Notes under the pieces: model-generated | What the model saw: the letters and a program-made list of their open reading frames with translations, nothing else | Databases searched by the model: none | What the model was told of the DNA's origin: nothing | Assembly (NCBI GenBank): GCA_947072715.1 | Contig: CAMTJB010000098.1 | Location: 1-5,232, forward strand | Length of the DNA stretch: 5,232 bases | Reading direction: 5' to 3' | Source of the DNA: an uncultured Fusobacteriaceae bacterium | Lineage (GTDB): Bacteria; Fusobacteriota; Fusobacteriia; Fusobacteriales; Fusobacteriaceae | Program-made: the position numbers and the translations under genes | Shown here: positions 1 through 5,232 of the stretch, in pieces | Layout: each line of letters begins with the position of its first letter | Numbering within the stretch: the first letter of the stretch is position 1

Positions 1-266
1 TCTTTTGTCATTGGTAATTTTATTACAATATTTTTATGAATTTTTACTAACTCTAAAGCTTCTTCATACATTTTTTCAGCTTCTAAAGATATTACTTCAG
101 CAGATATAGGTCCATCTACTATTGTACAAATCTCTGCTACCACTTCTTGAAATACTCTTCCTTCCTTTACAATTAAAGATGGGTTTGTTGTTACTCCACA
201 AATTGCTCCTGTAGATGCTGCATCTCTAATTTCATTAACATTTGCTGTGTCTATAAATATTTTCAT
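1..266 (-). CDS. tal: Transaldolase / fructose-6-phosphate aldolase family protein (TalC-type), C-terminus cut by window edge
   Basis: Only the first 88 codons are visible; a full-length member has about 215 residues. The family has a single TIM-barrel domain and moves a dihydroxyacetone unit between sugar phosphates through a Schiff-base lysine in the cytoplasmic non-oxidative pentose phosphate pathway. Visible hallmarks are F-I-D-T-A-N with Asp6, G-V-T-T-N-P-S-L with Asn28, and V-I-K-L-P-M-T with the Schiff-base Lys83. At the position where E. coli FsaA has Gln59 (in F-A-Q-V) this protein has Glu57 (in S-A-E-V). Glu is usual in the true transaldolases of this short subfamily, so transaldolase is preferred over F6P aldolase. 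The ATG at 266 is preceded by an AG-rich ribosome binding site (GGGAGAGG at 271-278) that reaches the nuclease stop codon 13 bases upstream, so the two genes are probably co-transcribed. Family is near certain; substrate choice is inferred. Confidence 0.92.
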   Translation of the reverse strand, partial: MKIFIDTANVNEIRDAASTGAICGVTTNPSLIVKEGRVFQEVVAEICTIVDGPISAEVISLEAEKMYEEALELVKIHKNIVIKLPMTK

Positions 267-279
267 ATAACCTCTCCCT

Positions 280-750
280 CTATTTTAATTTTGTGTTTCT
301 TCTGAATTCCCATGGTGGTGTTGGAGTTGAATTCCACAAACCTTTTTTATTCATAATTGCAAACTTTTGTGCCTCTTTATAATCATGCCTGTTCTTAGCA
401 TATCTCTCATAATACCAAGCATATCCTTGTTTAAGCATCTCTATATTTATATTTTTATCTTTTAAATAAACCTCTCCAACTACTCTGCCGTATTGATCTT
501 TATCTTTTACATTAATTTGTACTTCTTTTCCATATATTAAAGAGTTAAGATAATTTCTTGCTTCTACACCATATTCTTGTTTTGGTTTAACTTCTGGACA
601 ATCAATTCCATAAAATCTTATTTTAACTTTTTCACTATTCTTCGTAACTATTGTAATTGTATCTCCATCATATACTGATGTAACTTTTCCAGTTATTGCA
701 AAGATAATATTACATAAAAATAAAAATAGTATTAATATAATTTTCTTCAT
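280..750 (-). CDS. Secreted thermonuclease (SNase/micrococcal nuclease family)
   Basis: A 156-residue Ca2+-dependent nuclease of the staphylococcal nuclease fold, expected to cut DNA and RNA outside the cytoplasm. An N-terminal signal peptide is clear: M-K-K, a hydrophobic stretch over residues 4-18, and a likely cleavage after Ala18. Cys13 follows Leu rather than Gly/Ala/Ser, so there is no convincing lipobox. The catalytic set of staphylococcal nuclease is complete: D-G-D-T (Asp28, Asp30, Thr31), R-F-Y-G-I-D-C-P-E (Arg45, Asp50, Glu53, matching Arg35, Asp40, Glu43) and Q-Y-G-R (Arg89, matching Arg87). Length is normal for a single-domain SNase. The start is fixed by the signal peptide and by GGGGAAG just upstream. 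It has its own promoter candidate at 798-827 and runs into the transaldolase gene 13 bases downstream. A role in nucleic-acid scavenging or biofilm turnover is inference. Confidence 0.95.
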   Translation of the reverse strand: MKKIILILFLFLCNIIFAITGKVTSVYDGDTITIVTKNSEKVKIRFYGIDCPEVKPKQEYGVEARNYLNSLIYGKEVQINVKDKDQYGRVVGEVYLKDKNINIEMLKQGYAWYYERYAKNRHDYKEAQKFAIMNKKGLWNSTPTPPWEFRRNTKLK

Positions 751-797
751 TCACTTCCCCTATATCTACTCTCTTTTTGTGTGTTCACTCTATCTGT

Positions 798-827
798 ATA
801 ATAGCATATTTTTCAGTTTTTATACAA
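798..827 (-). promoter_or_regulatory. Candidate promoter of the nuclease gene, extended -10
   Basis: On the minus strand TTGTAT (822-827) lies 18 bases from TATTAT (798-803). A TGC directly before the -10 box makes an extended -10 element. Only three of six -35 positions match TTGACA. It lies about 48 bases upstream of the nuclease ATG, a sensible distance, and no other good candidate is seen between 751 and 872. Confidence 0.5.
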
Positions 828-872
828 AGGAATAATTAAAAATATTTTATCTCAAAAATACAGGATGTTATT

Positions 873-1229
873 TTATTTTTTCATAACTTTTTTTTCTATC
901 ATATCTTCCCATATATCAGGGGCATACCCCATTATTATCTGATTTCCTTTCCTTATAATAGGGGTTTTAAATAAAATTGGATTTTCTAATAAAAGTTCCT
1001 CTGTATCGTAGACCATATATTTTAAATTTCTTTTTGTATACTCTGTCCCTTCTATATCTAAAAGTTCCTCTATATCATATTTTGACTTTATTGCGTTTAG
1101 CTCACCTTTAGATGGACCCTTTTCCAAAATATTAATAAATTGATATTTTACTCCTCTTTCTTTAAAAAATCTTTCTGCTTTTTTACTATTATTACAACTT
1201 TTTTTCCCAAAAATTTGAATTACTACTAT
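873..1229 (-). CDS. ArsC/Spx-like thioredoxin-fold protein, apparent ATA start codon
   Basis: The coding frame runs 118 codons from an ATA at 1229 to TAA at 873, the normal size for the ArsC/Spx/YffB family. It begins V-V-I-Q-I-F-G-K-K-S-C-N-N-S, with the conserved N-terminal Cys12 in a CxxS motif, followed by K-K-A-E-R-F-F-K-E-R-G and later K-T-P-I-I with the fold's cis-proline at Pro90. There is no in-frame ATG, GTG or TTG between the upstream in-frame stop (1248-1250) and a TTG at codon 35 (1127). Starting at that TTG would remove the first strand and the catalytic cysteine. A good ribosome binding site (AGAGGTGA, 1237-1244) ends 7 bases before the ATA, exactly where an ATG would be expected. 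The arginines that bind arsenate in E. coli plasmid ArsC (Arg60, Arg94, Arg107) are not visible at the matching places, so an arsenate reductase role is doubtful; a thiol-redox or Spx/YffB-like role is possible. Monocistronic by context. Either a rare ATA start, a lost start codon (young pseudogene) or a sequence error. Confidence 0.75.
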   Translation of the reverse strand: MVVIQIFGKKSCNNSKKAERFFKERGVKYQFINILEKGPSKGELNAIKSKYDIEELLDIEGTEYTKRNLKYMVYDTEELLLENPILFKTPIIRKGNQIIMGYAPDIWEDMIEKKVMKK

Positions 1230-1236
1230 TTTAAAT

Positions 1237-1244
1237 TCACCTCT
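1237..1244 (-). promoter_or_regulatory. Ribosome binding site that places the ArsC-like start at ATA (1229)
   Basis: AGAGGTGA on the minus strand closely matches the anti-Shine-Dalgarno complement. Seven bases separate it from the ATA codon at 1227-1229. No canonical start codon lies in the right frame within its reach. A GTG inside this site (1237-1239) is in another frame and hits TAG after four codons. Confidence 0.7.
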
Positions 1245-1265
1245 TTTTTATTTATTATTTTTTAT

Positions 1266-1294
1266 ATTTTATCATCTTATATAAAAATAATAAA
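1266..1294 (-). promoter_or_regulatory. Candidate promoter of the ArsC-like gene, extended -10
   Basis: On the minus strand TAAAAT (1266-1271) is preceded by TGA, forming a TGn extended -10. Seventeen bases further upstream TTTATT (1289-1294) is a weak -35 match. It sits between the upstream operon's terminator and the ArsC-like gene, so the gene needs some promoter here. The region is very AT-rich and chance matches are likely. Confidence 0.35.
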
Positions 1295-1313
1295 GTATCA
1301 TCTACTATGTTTT

Positions 1314-1355
1314 AAATAAAAAAGCGATTCTAAGAACACTTTCTTAGAATCGCTT
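1314..1355 (-). terminator. Rho-independent terminator of the grdI-grdH-BCCT operon
   Basis: A perfect 15-bp inverted repeat (1322-1336 with 1341-1355) encloses a 4-base loop. On the minus strand it is followed by a T-rich run (six T including the stem end, then ATTT). The hairpin begins 4 bases after the transporter's TAA stop. It cleanly ends the betaine operon before the ArsC-like gene. Confidence 0.93.
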
Positions 1356-1359
1356 ATTT

Positions 1360-2838
1360 TTATTCTTTTTTCAATATCTTAACAAAAGATATTATACACA
1401 AAATCATCACTATAGCAAAAGGAAATGCTAAAGTTATTGAAGCTGTTTGTAACATTTGAAGTCCATTTGAACTTCCTAACATTAAACATAATGCAAATCC
1501 AGCTTGAAGAATTGCCCAAATTATTTTTTTGTTAGTAGATGGTTCTAAATCTCCATCAGAACTTAATATCCCTAGAACAAAAGTTGCAGAGTTCGCTGAT
1601 GTTATAAAAAATGTTGATAATAATATTATTGTAAATATATTAACCACTGTTCCTAATGGAAAACTTCTCATTATAATAAAGTAGGCTGTTGGTATAGATT
1701 TCATAGCTTCATCTATTACTTCTATTGGAGCATTTATAGCTATTCTTCCAAAAACTGAAAACCAAAAGAATGAAACTATCGCTGGAGCTAATAAAACCCC
1801 TGATACAAACTCTCTTATTGTTCTACCTTTTGAAATCTTAGCAATAAACATCCCTGTAAATGGTGCCCAAGCTATAAACCACGCCCAGTAAAAAAGAGTC
1901 CATGATCCATACCATTTATTATCTCCAAACGCCCCTATAGAGAAGCTATTAGACATAAAATTAGTAGCATAAATTCCAATTCCTTCTATGAATGTATTAA
2001 TAATATCTACTGTTGGTCCAAAGAAGAAACAAAACGTTAATAAAATAACTGCAAAATAAATATTAATATCTGAAATTATTTTTATCCCTTTTTCTAGAGG
2101 TGTTGATACAGAAGCGATTACGATTATTGTAGTAATCATAATAATCACTGCCTGAGTTTGCTTATTATTTGCTATACCAAATATATAATTTAATCCACTA
2201 TTGATCTGATAAGTTCCTAACCCCAAAGAAGTTGCTACTCCTGCTACAGTTGCAATTATTGTTAAAACATCAATACTCTTTCCTAAAAATGTTTTTTCAA
2301 AACCTTCTCCAAATAAAGGGATTAAAATAGAACTTATTAATCCTTTGTACGATTTTCTATATTGCATATATGCAAGGGACATTCCTATTATTGCATATGC
2401 CGCCCAAGGGTGCATTCCCCAATGTAGAAATGATTTATTAAAAGCAAACATTGCAGCTTCTCTAGTTTGCGGTTCTGCACCTAAAGGATTTAAATAATAA
2501 TTAATGGGCTCTGCAACCCCCCAGAATATCAATCCTACACCCATTCCTGCTGAAAAAAGCATTGCAAACCATGAAAACAAAGAATATTCAGGTTTTTCTC
2601 CATCTTTTCCTAAAGGTATATGCCCAAATCTACTAAAGTATGCTATCCATATTGAAAAAAATAGGAAGATTGCCATAGATAATACATAGAACCAACCAAA
2701 TTTTTGCGTAATTGTACTAAAAGCCCAATTAGCTGCACTACTAAAGTTATCTGGGGCTACAAGGCCCCAAACAACTACTAGTACAGATATTATAATAGAT
2801 GCTTTAAAAACTATTGTATTTCCTATTTTCTTATCCAT
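1360..2838 (-). CDS. BCCT-family betaine/carnitine/choline transporter, probably glycine betaine uptake
   Basis: A 492-residue inner-membrane secondary transporter with the expected 12-helix hydropathy pattern and only short hydrophilic ends. BCCT hallmarks are visible: G-M-G-V-G-L-I-F-W-G-V-A-E-P (98-111), the TM4 aromatic box Trp140, Trp145, Tyr148 (BetP Trp189, Trp194, Tyr197), and the signature W-T-L-F-Y-W-A-W-F (313-321). T-S-A-N-S at 413-417 matches the Thr/Ser pair of the BetP sodium site, suggesting Na+ coupling. Two features stand out: Phe321 replaces the second Trp of the usual W-A-W-W (BetP Trp374), and the C-terminal tail is too short to be the long osmosensing tail of BetP, which suits a nutritional importer. 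An ATG seven codons upstream (2859) overlaps the ribosome binding site, so the ATG at 2838 is chosen. It lies 30 bases downstream of grdH and ends in the terminator. Betaine as substrate is inferred from the operon; carnitine or choline cannot be excluded. Confidence 0.93.
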   Translation of the reverse strand: MDKKIGNTIVFKASIIISVLVVVWGLVAPDNFSSAANWAFSTITQKFGWFYVLSMAIFLFFSIWIAYFSRFGHIPLGKDGEKPEYSLFSWFAMLFSAGMGVGLIFWGVAEPINYYLNPLGAEPQTREAAMFAFNKSFLHWGMHPWAAYAIIGMSLAYMQYRKSYKGLISSILIPLFGEGFEKTFLGKSIDVLTIIATVAGVATSLGLGTYQINSGLNYIFGIANNKQTQAVIIMITTIIVIASVSTPLEKGIKIISDINIYFAVILLTFCFFFGPTVDIINTFIEGIGIYATNFMSNSFSIGAFGDNKWYGSWTLFYWAWFIAWAPFTGMFIAKISKGRTIREFVSGVLLAPAIVSFFWFSVFGRIAINAPIEVIDEAMKSIPTAYFIIMRSFPLGTVVNIFTIILLSTFFITSANSATFVLGILSSDGDLEPSTNKKIIWAILQAGFALCLMLGSSNGLQMLQTASITLAFPFAIVMILCIISFVKILKKE

Positions 2839-2843
2839 TAGAT

Positions 2844-2850
2844 CCTCCTT
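2844..2850 (-). promoter_or_regulatory. Strong Shine-Dalgarno that fixes the BCCT start
   Basis: AAGGAGG on the minus strand stands 5 bases before the ATG at 2836-2838. It lies inside the reading frame of the alternative upstream ATG (2859), which has no comparable site of its own. Confidence 0.85.
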
Positions 2851-2868
2851 ACTGCACATAAATAAGCA

Positions 2869-4185
2869 TTAAATTTTTACACTAAAAACTGTCTGCTCTT
2901 TTATTTCTTGAGTAAGAGAATCCAAAGCAACACCTACTCTATGATATCTTAACTTCCATTGTTCATCTAAAGATGTCTGTGGATTTCCTAATGGATAAGG
3001 GATTGATATAGTTGGAACGATTTTGTTAGCACCTACACTTTTTGCTACTGGTATTAAATTTGCCATTATAACTACAGGGAACCCTGCTTTTTCTATTACT
3101 TTTACCATCGTTGCCCCGCAACGAGTACAAGTTCCTCAAGTAGATGTCATTATAATTCCATCCACATTATGATCTCTTAGATGAACAACCATTTCTTCTG
3201 CCATTCTTGTAGCTTCTGCCTCTGTAGTTCCTGTTCCAACAGTTGTATAAAAATGAGTGTCAATTTTCCCTATCTTTCCTTCTTTTTCATATGCTCTAAG
3301 AGCATCTAGTGGTACACAAACATTTGGATCATTATCTGCTGCTGCTGGGTCATATCCAGCATGTATAGTTTTATATATACCTTTTTCTAATCTATCTAAG
3401 CCCGATATATCATACATTCCCCATCTTGTTGCTGAAGCTGATTGGATTCTATCTGGATTATTTACAGGAACAATACCTCCTGTTGTAACTAACGCTACTT
3501 TAGATTTTGATAAATCTTTTATAGGAGCCGCTATATCAACTCTCTCCATTTTAGGAATTGGCAACTCTGTTTCAAATTGTTCTCCTGATAGTTTTTTTAG
3601 TAGCATTTTAACCACACGCTTAGAAGCCTCTTCTCTCTCCTCAATTTGACCAGTTTGATGACGAATACTTCTTCCAAAGTATTGTTCCTCTTTTGCTGAA
3701 CCAAGTTGCTCCCCACAACATATTTTATTTACATAATCAGCCATAACTTTAGAGTTAGCTCTCATGCTAGCAGCACTTCCACCACCATTAAATATAACAA
3801 CATCTTTTTTAAACATTTCAACACCTGGATTTTCAATATGCATAGAACTAAAAACAGGAATATTATACTTTTCTTTTATTACTTTACATATTGTTCCACA
3901 TGCCACACCATATCTTCCAGCCTGAAAAGCAGGTCCTGCAAAGAAGAAATCAAATTCTTTTCCCTCTAACATTTTCATTATTTTTTCTATAGCTTCATCT
4001 GTTTTTGAACCCATAAAGTTATCTCCACAAATTACTGTATGGGTAATCTCTACATCTTTCAGTTGATTTTTTAATGCTAATCCAGAACCTATAACTCCCT
4101 CTCTGATTTCAGGTTCAAAATCAGCCATATTTTCTCCACCTATACCTGCAAAAAACTGATTTATATAAATAATCCCTTTTTTCAT
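2869..4185 (-). CDS. grdH: Betaine reductase component B beta subunit (GrdH), selenoprotein with in-frame TGA
   Basis: One 438-residue selenoprotein of the GrdB/GrdF/GrdH family, read through an in-frame TGA at 3136-3138 as selenocysteine 350. With GrdI it forms substrate-specific protein B of a Stickland-type reductase: it takes the substrate (here probably glycine betaine) and delivers a carboxymethyl group to the selenocysteine of GrdA, releasing the amine (trimethylamine). The sequence around the stop, M-T-S-T-U-G-T-C-T-R-C-G, gives the family's UxxCxxC motif (U350, C353, C356). The frame continues without shift to the typical C-terminal region (V-G-A-N-K-I-V-P-T, P-Y-P-L-G-N-P, ending near E-Q-T-V-F). 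Total length matches the family. A SECIS hairpin follows the TGA. The start at 4185 has an AAAGGGGG ribosome binding site, and grdI ends 13 bases upstream. Betaine over glycine or sarcosine is inferred from the GrdI partner and the BCCT gene downstream; another N-methylated substrate is possible. Confidence 0.94.
3098..3132 (-). promoter_or_regulatory. Bacterial SECIS element of grdH
   Basis: Starting 3 bases after the TGA, the mRNA can fold into a stem-loop. An outer ACUU/AAGU pairing (3129-3132 with 3098-3101) is followed by a G/A mismatch and UAC/GUA (3125-3127 with 3103-3105). After a 2-base UG bulge comes a perfect 7-bp apical stem (3118-3124 with 3108-3114) closed by a GGG loop (3115-3117). 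The loop begins 18 bases after the TGA and opens with G, both in line with known bacterial SECIS rules for SelB binding. The element lies within the coding sequence, as in other bacterial selenoprotein genes. Confidence 0.88.
3136..3138 (-). other. UGA selenocysteine codon (Sec350 of GrdH)
   Basis: The in-frame TGA lies between M-T-S-T and G-T-C-T-R-C-G, at the position where the GrdB/F/H family carries its catalytic selenocysteine. Conserved family sequence continues in the same frame on both sides. Confidence 0.95.
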
Positions 4186-4198
4186 ATAATCCCCCTTT

Positions 4199-5232
4199 CT
4201 AAAACTCTTCCATTAGTTTTTTAGACCAACCTATAACCATATCACCACAGAACATGCAGTTATTTTCAATTATAATAGAACCATCTTCTCTAACAGAAGG
4301 TCCTAACTTTTCATCACCTTCCCAACCTCCAGAGAGTCCATCTCTTCCAATTGATGCTAATTCTCCAATAACCTCTTTCATTGGTGGTAAATCTAGTAAC
4401 TGAGAAACATTTCCACAAGAAACTATTGCATCAGCTTTTATATCTAAAGCAACTAATGGCTGAGATTTTCCATCTCTTCCTGTACATTCATTTGTGATTC
4501 CTACTGTTTTTACCCCTACATCTTCTAGTGCAACATAACATGCTATGAAATCAGTATCTGGATTTCCATAACCTTCTTCAGCGAGTACTGCTCCATCAGC
4601 TCCTAAAGACTTTGCTATTTGTGCTACATATAAAGCTGATCTATTCTTTTGTTCTAATGAAACATTTAAGTTTGACATTATAACTCCTAAAAAGTTAATA
4701 GTTTTCCCATGTTCATTATAAAGTTCTTTTATTACAGGTGAATTTTGCATATCATAAGTAGCCCATTTAGATGATGAAGGCATAAAAGATCCTCCAACAA
4801 TTGCTCCATCCAATACTTCATTTGGATGCATAAATGTAGGAACCATTCTATTCATATCCCAACCATATAGCAAATCATTATATCCTAACTCTTCCATTTG
4901 CGATTGTGGCTGCATAACAAAAACTATATTCGGAAGTCCGTTTACTTCTTCTCCTCTCTTTGTTATTGCTGGCAATTCATAAATTTCAGTACTTTCAGGA
5001 ACAAGATTTTCCACTATTTTTCCTATATGTTCAGAAAGTTTCATTGCTGCCCATCTTATAGCTTTATTTTTTTTCTGTTGTTCGTGTCTTTCAAATTCTT
5101 CATCAGTATCTGCAACAAGACATATATTTATTAATTTAGAATAGTATGTATAATCTGCTCCTTTCCCTGACATGTCTACTATTCCATCTCCAAAACTTCC
5201 CCAATGTTTTCCTACTGCCATAACGCTCATAT
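4199..5232 (-). CDS. grdI: Betaine reductase component B alpha subunit (GrdI; GrdE/GrdG family), N-terminus beyond window
   Basis: The C-terminal 343 residues (counted from the first visible Met at 5230) of a GrdE/GrdG/GrdI protein; the frame is open to the window edge, and about 90 N-terminal residues are expected upstream, so that Met is internal. It partners GrdH in protein B of the reductase. Family landmarks include G-A-D-Y-T (24-28 of the visible part), D-G-A-I-V (141-145), E-E-G-Y-G-N-P-D-T-D (218-227) and T-N-E-C-T-G-R-D-G (246-254). GrdE and GrdG proproteins are self-cleaved at a cysteine after the G-A-I-V segment to give a pyruvoyl group. Here that stretch reads G-G-S-F-M-P-S-S-S-K with no cysteine, so cleavage is unlikely. 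This agrees with reported betaine protein B, isolated as two uncleaved subunits of about 45 and 48 kDa, and supports GrdI. A CxxC (C-M-F-C, 325-328) near the C-terminus is noteworthy. The grdH start lies 13 bases downstream, so the two are translated together. Confidence 0.88.
   Translation of the reverse strand, partial: MSVMAVGKHWGSFGDGIVDMSGKGADYTYYSKLINICLVADTDEEFERHEQQKKNKAIRWAAMKLSEHIGKIVENLVPESTEIYELPAITKRGEEVNGLPNIVFVMQPQSQMEELGYNDLLYGWDMNRMVPTFMHPNEVLDGAIVGGSFMPSSSKWATYDMQNSPVIKELYNEHGKTINFLGVIMSNLNVSLEQKNRSALYVAQIAKSLGADGAVLAEEGYGNPDTDFIACYVALEDVGVKTVGITNECTGRDGKSQPLVALDIKADAIVSCGNVSQLLDLPPMKEVIGELASIGRDGLSGGWEGDEKLGPSVREDGSIIIENNCMFCGDMVIGWSKKLMEEF

Noticed and set aside
711..714. 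Cys13 of the nuclease as a lipoprotein anchor
   Set aside because: The residues before it (L-F-L) do not make a lipobox, which needs a small residue just before the Cys; an ordinary signal peptide fits better.
830..872. Terminator after the ArsC-like gene
   Set aside because: Only a short AT-only palindrome (AAAATATTTT) is seen, with no GC-containing stem; not enough to call.
873..1127. ArsC-like gene starting at TTG 1127 (84 codons)
   Set aside because: It would lose the first third of the fold and the catalytic cysteine, although these are encoded in frame upstream behind a good ribosome binding site.
1322..1355. Inverted repeat as an operator or mobile-element end
   Set aside because: Its place directly after a stop codon and the T-run on the minus strand make it a standard intrinsic terminator; no transposase or direct repeats flank it.
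2504..2689. Plus-strand ORF of 61 codons
   Set aside because: It lies wholly antisense to the BCCT gene, has no family resemblance, and is a shadow frame.
2869..3108. A separate 79-codon gene starting at the ATG at 3108
   Set aside because: It is the C-terminal part of GrdH in the same frame. The ATG lies in the SECIS stem and has no ribosome binding site.
3136..3138. TGA as a nonsense mutation making grdH a pseudogene
   Set aside because: The TGA is exactly at the family's selenocysteine position, is followed by a SECIS-like hairpin, and the downstream frame is intact and conserved.
3257..3969. Two plus-strand ORFs of 130 and 87 codons opposite grdH
   Set aside because: They are antisense shadows of a strongly conserved gene with low-complexity Ser/Thr/Phe-rich translations.
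4898..5134. Plus-strand ORF of 78 codons opposite grdI
   Set aside because: It is an antisense shadow, rich in Phe, Ser and Tyr, with no recognisable motif.
5228..5230. ATG at 5230 as the start of grdI
   Set aside because: The frame is open to the window edge and the family has roughly 90 more residues upstream; this Met is internal.

Overview
This is a low-GC, AT-rich window from an anaerobic amino-acid-fermenting bacterium. The selenoprotein reductase genes, the AT-rich codon use and the look of the small proteins fit Fusobacteriota (a Fusobacterium, Cetobacterium or Ilyobacter relative) best; a low-GC clostridial Firmicute is the main alternative. All genes supported here lie on the minus strand, so the window reads right to left, and no gap between genes exceeds about 130 bases.

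Right half (5232 to about 1314): a tightly packed operon. It contains grdI (5' end beyond the window), grdH, and a BCCT-family betaine transporter, and it closes with a perfect 15-bp hairpin terminator 4 bases after the transporter stop codon. GrdH looks broken, split into a 349-residue and a 79-residue ORF by an in-frame TGA. It is in fact one 438-residue selenoprotein: the TGA is selenocysteine 350 of a U-G-T-C-T-R-C-G motif (UxxCxxC), followed at the right distance by a well-formed bacterial SECIS hairpin. GrdI lacks the cysteine at which the glycine and sarcosine paralogues are cleaved to make a pyruvoyl group, as expected for the betaine version. Transporter plus GrdI/GrdH therefore read as a betaine import-and-reduction module: uptake of glycine betaine, then cleavage to trimethylamine and an acetyl unit that is passed to GrdA and finally released as acetyl phosphate by GrdC/GrdD. 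GrdA, GrdC, GrdD, thioredoxin and the selenocysteine machinery are not in the window.

Middle (about 1294 to 873): a single ArsC/Spx-like thioredoxin-fold gene of 118 codons. It has a good ribosome binding site, but an ATA codon stands where the ATG should be, and it lacks the arsenate-binding arginines of true arsenate reductases.

Left (about 827 to 1): an extended -10 promoter, then a secreted thermonuclease (SNase) gene with all catalytic residues, followed 13 bases later by a transaldolase-like gene cut off by the window edge after its Schiff-base lysine. These two look co-transcribed.

Most interesting points: the selenocysteine read-through with its SECIS, the missing canonical start codon of the ArsC-like gene, and a tryptophan-to-phenylalanine change in the transporter's substrate-binding signature.
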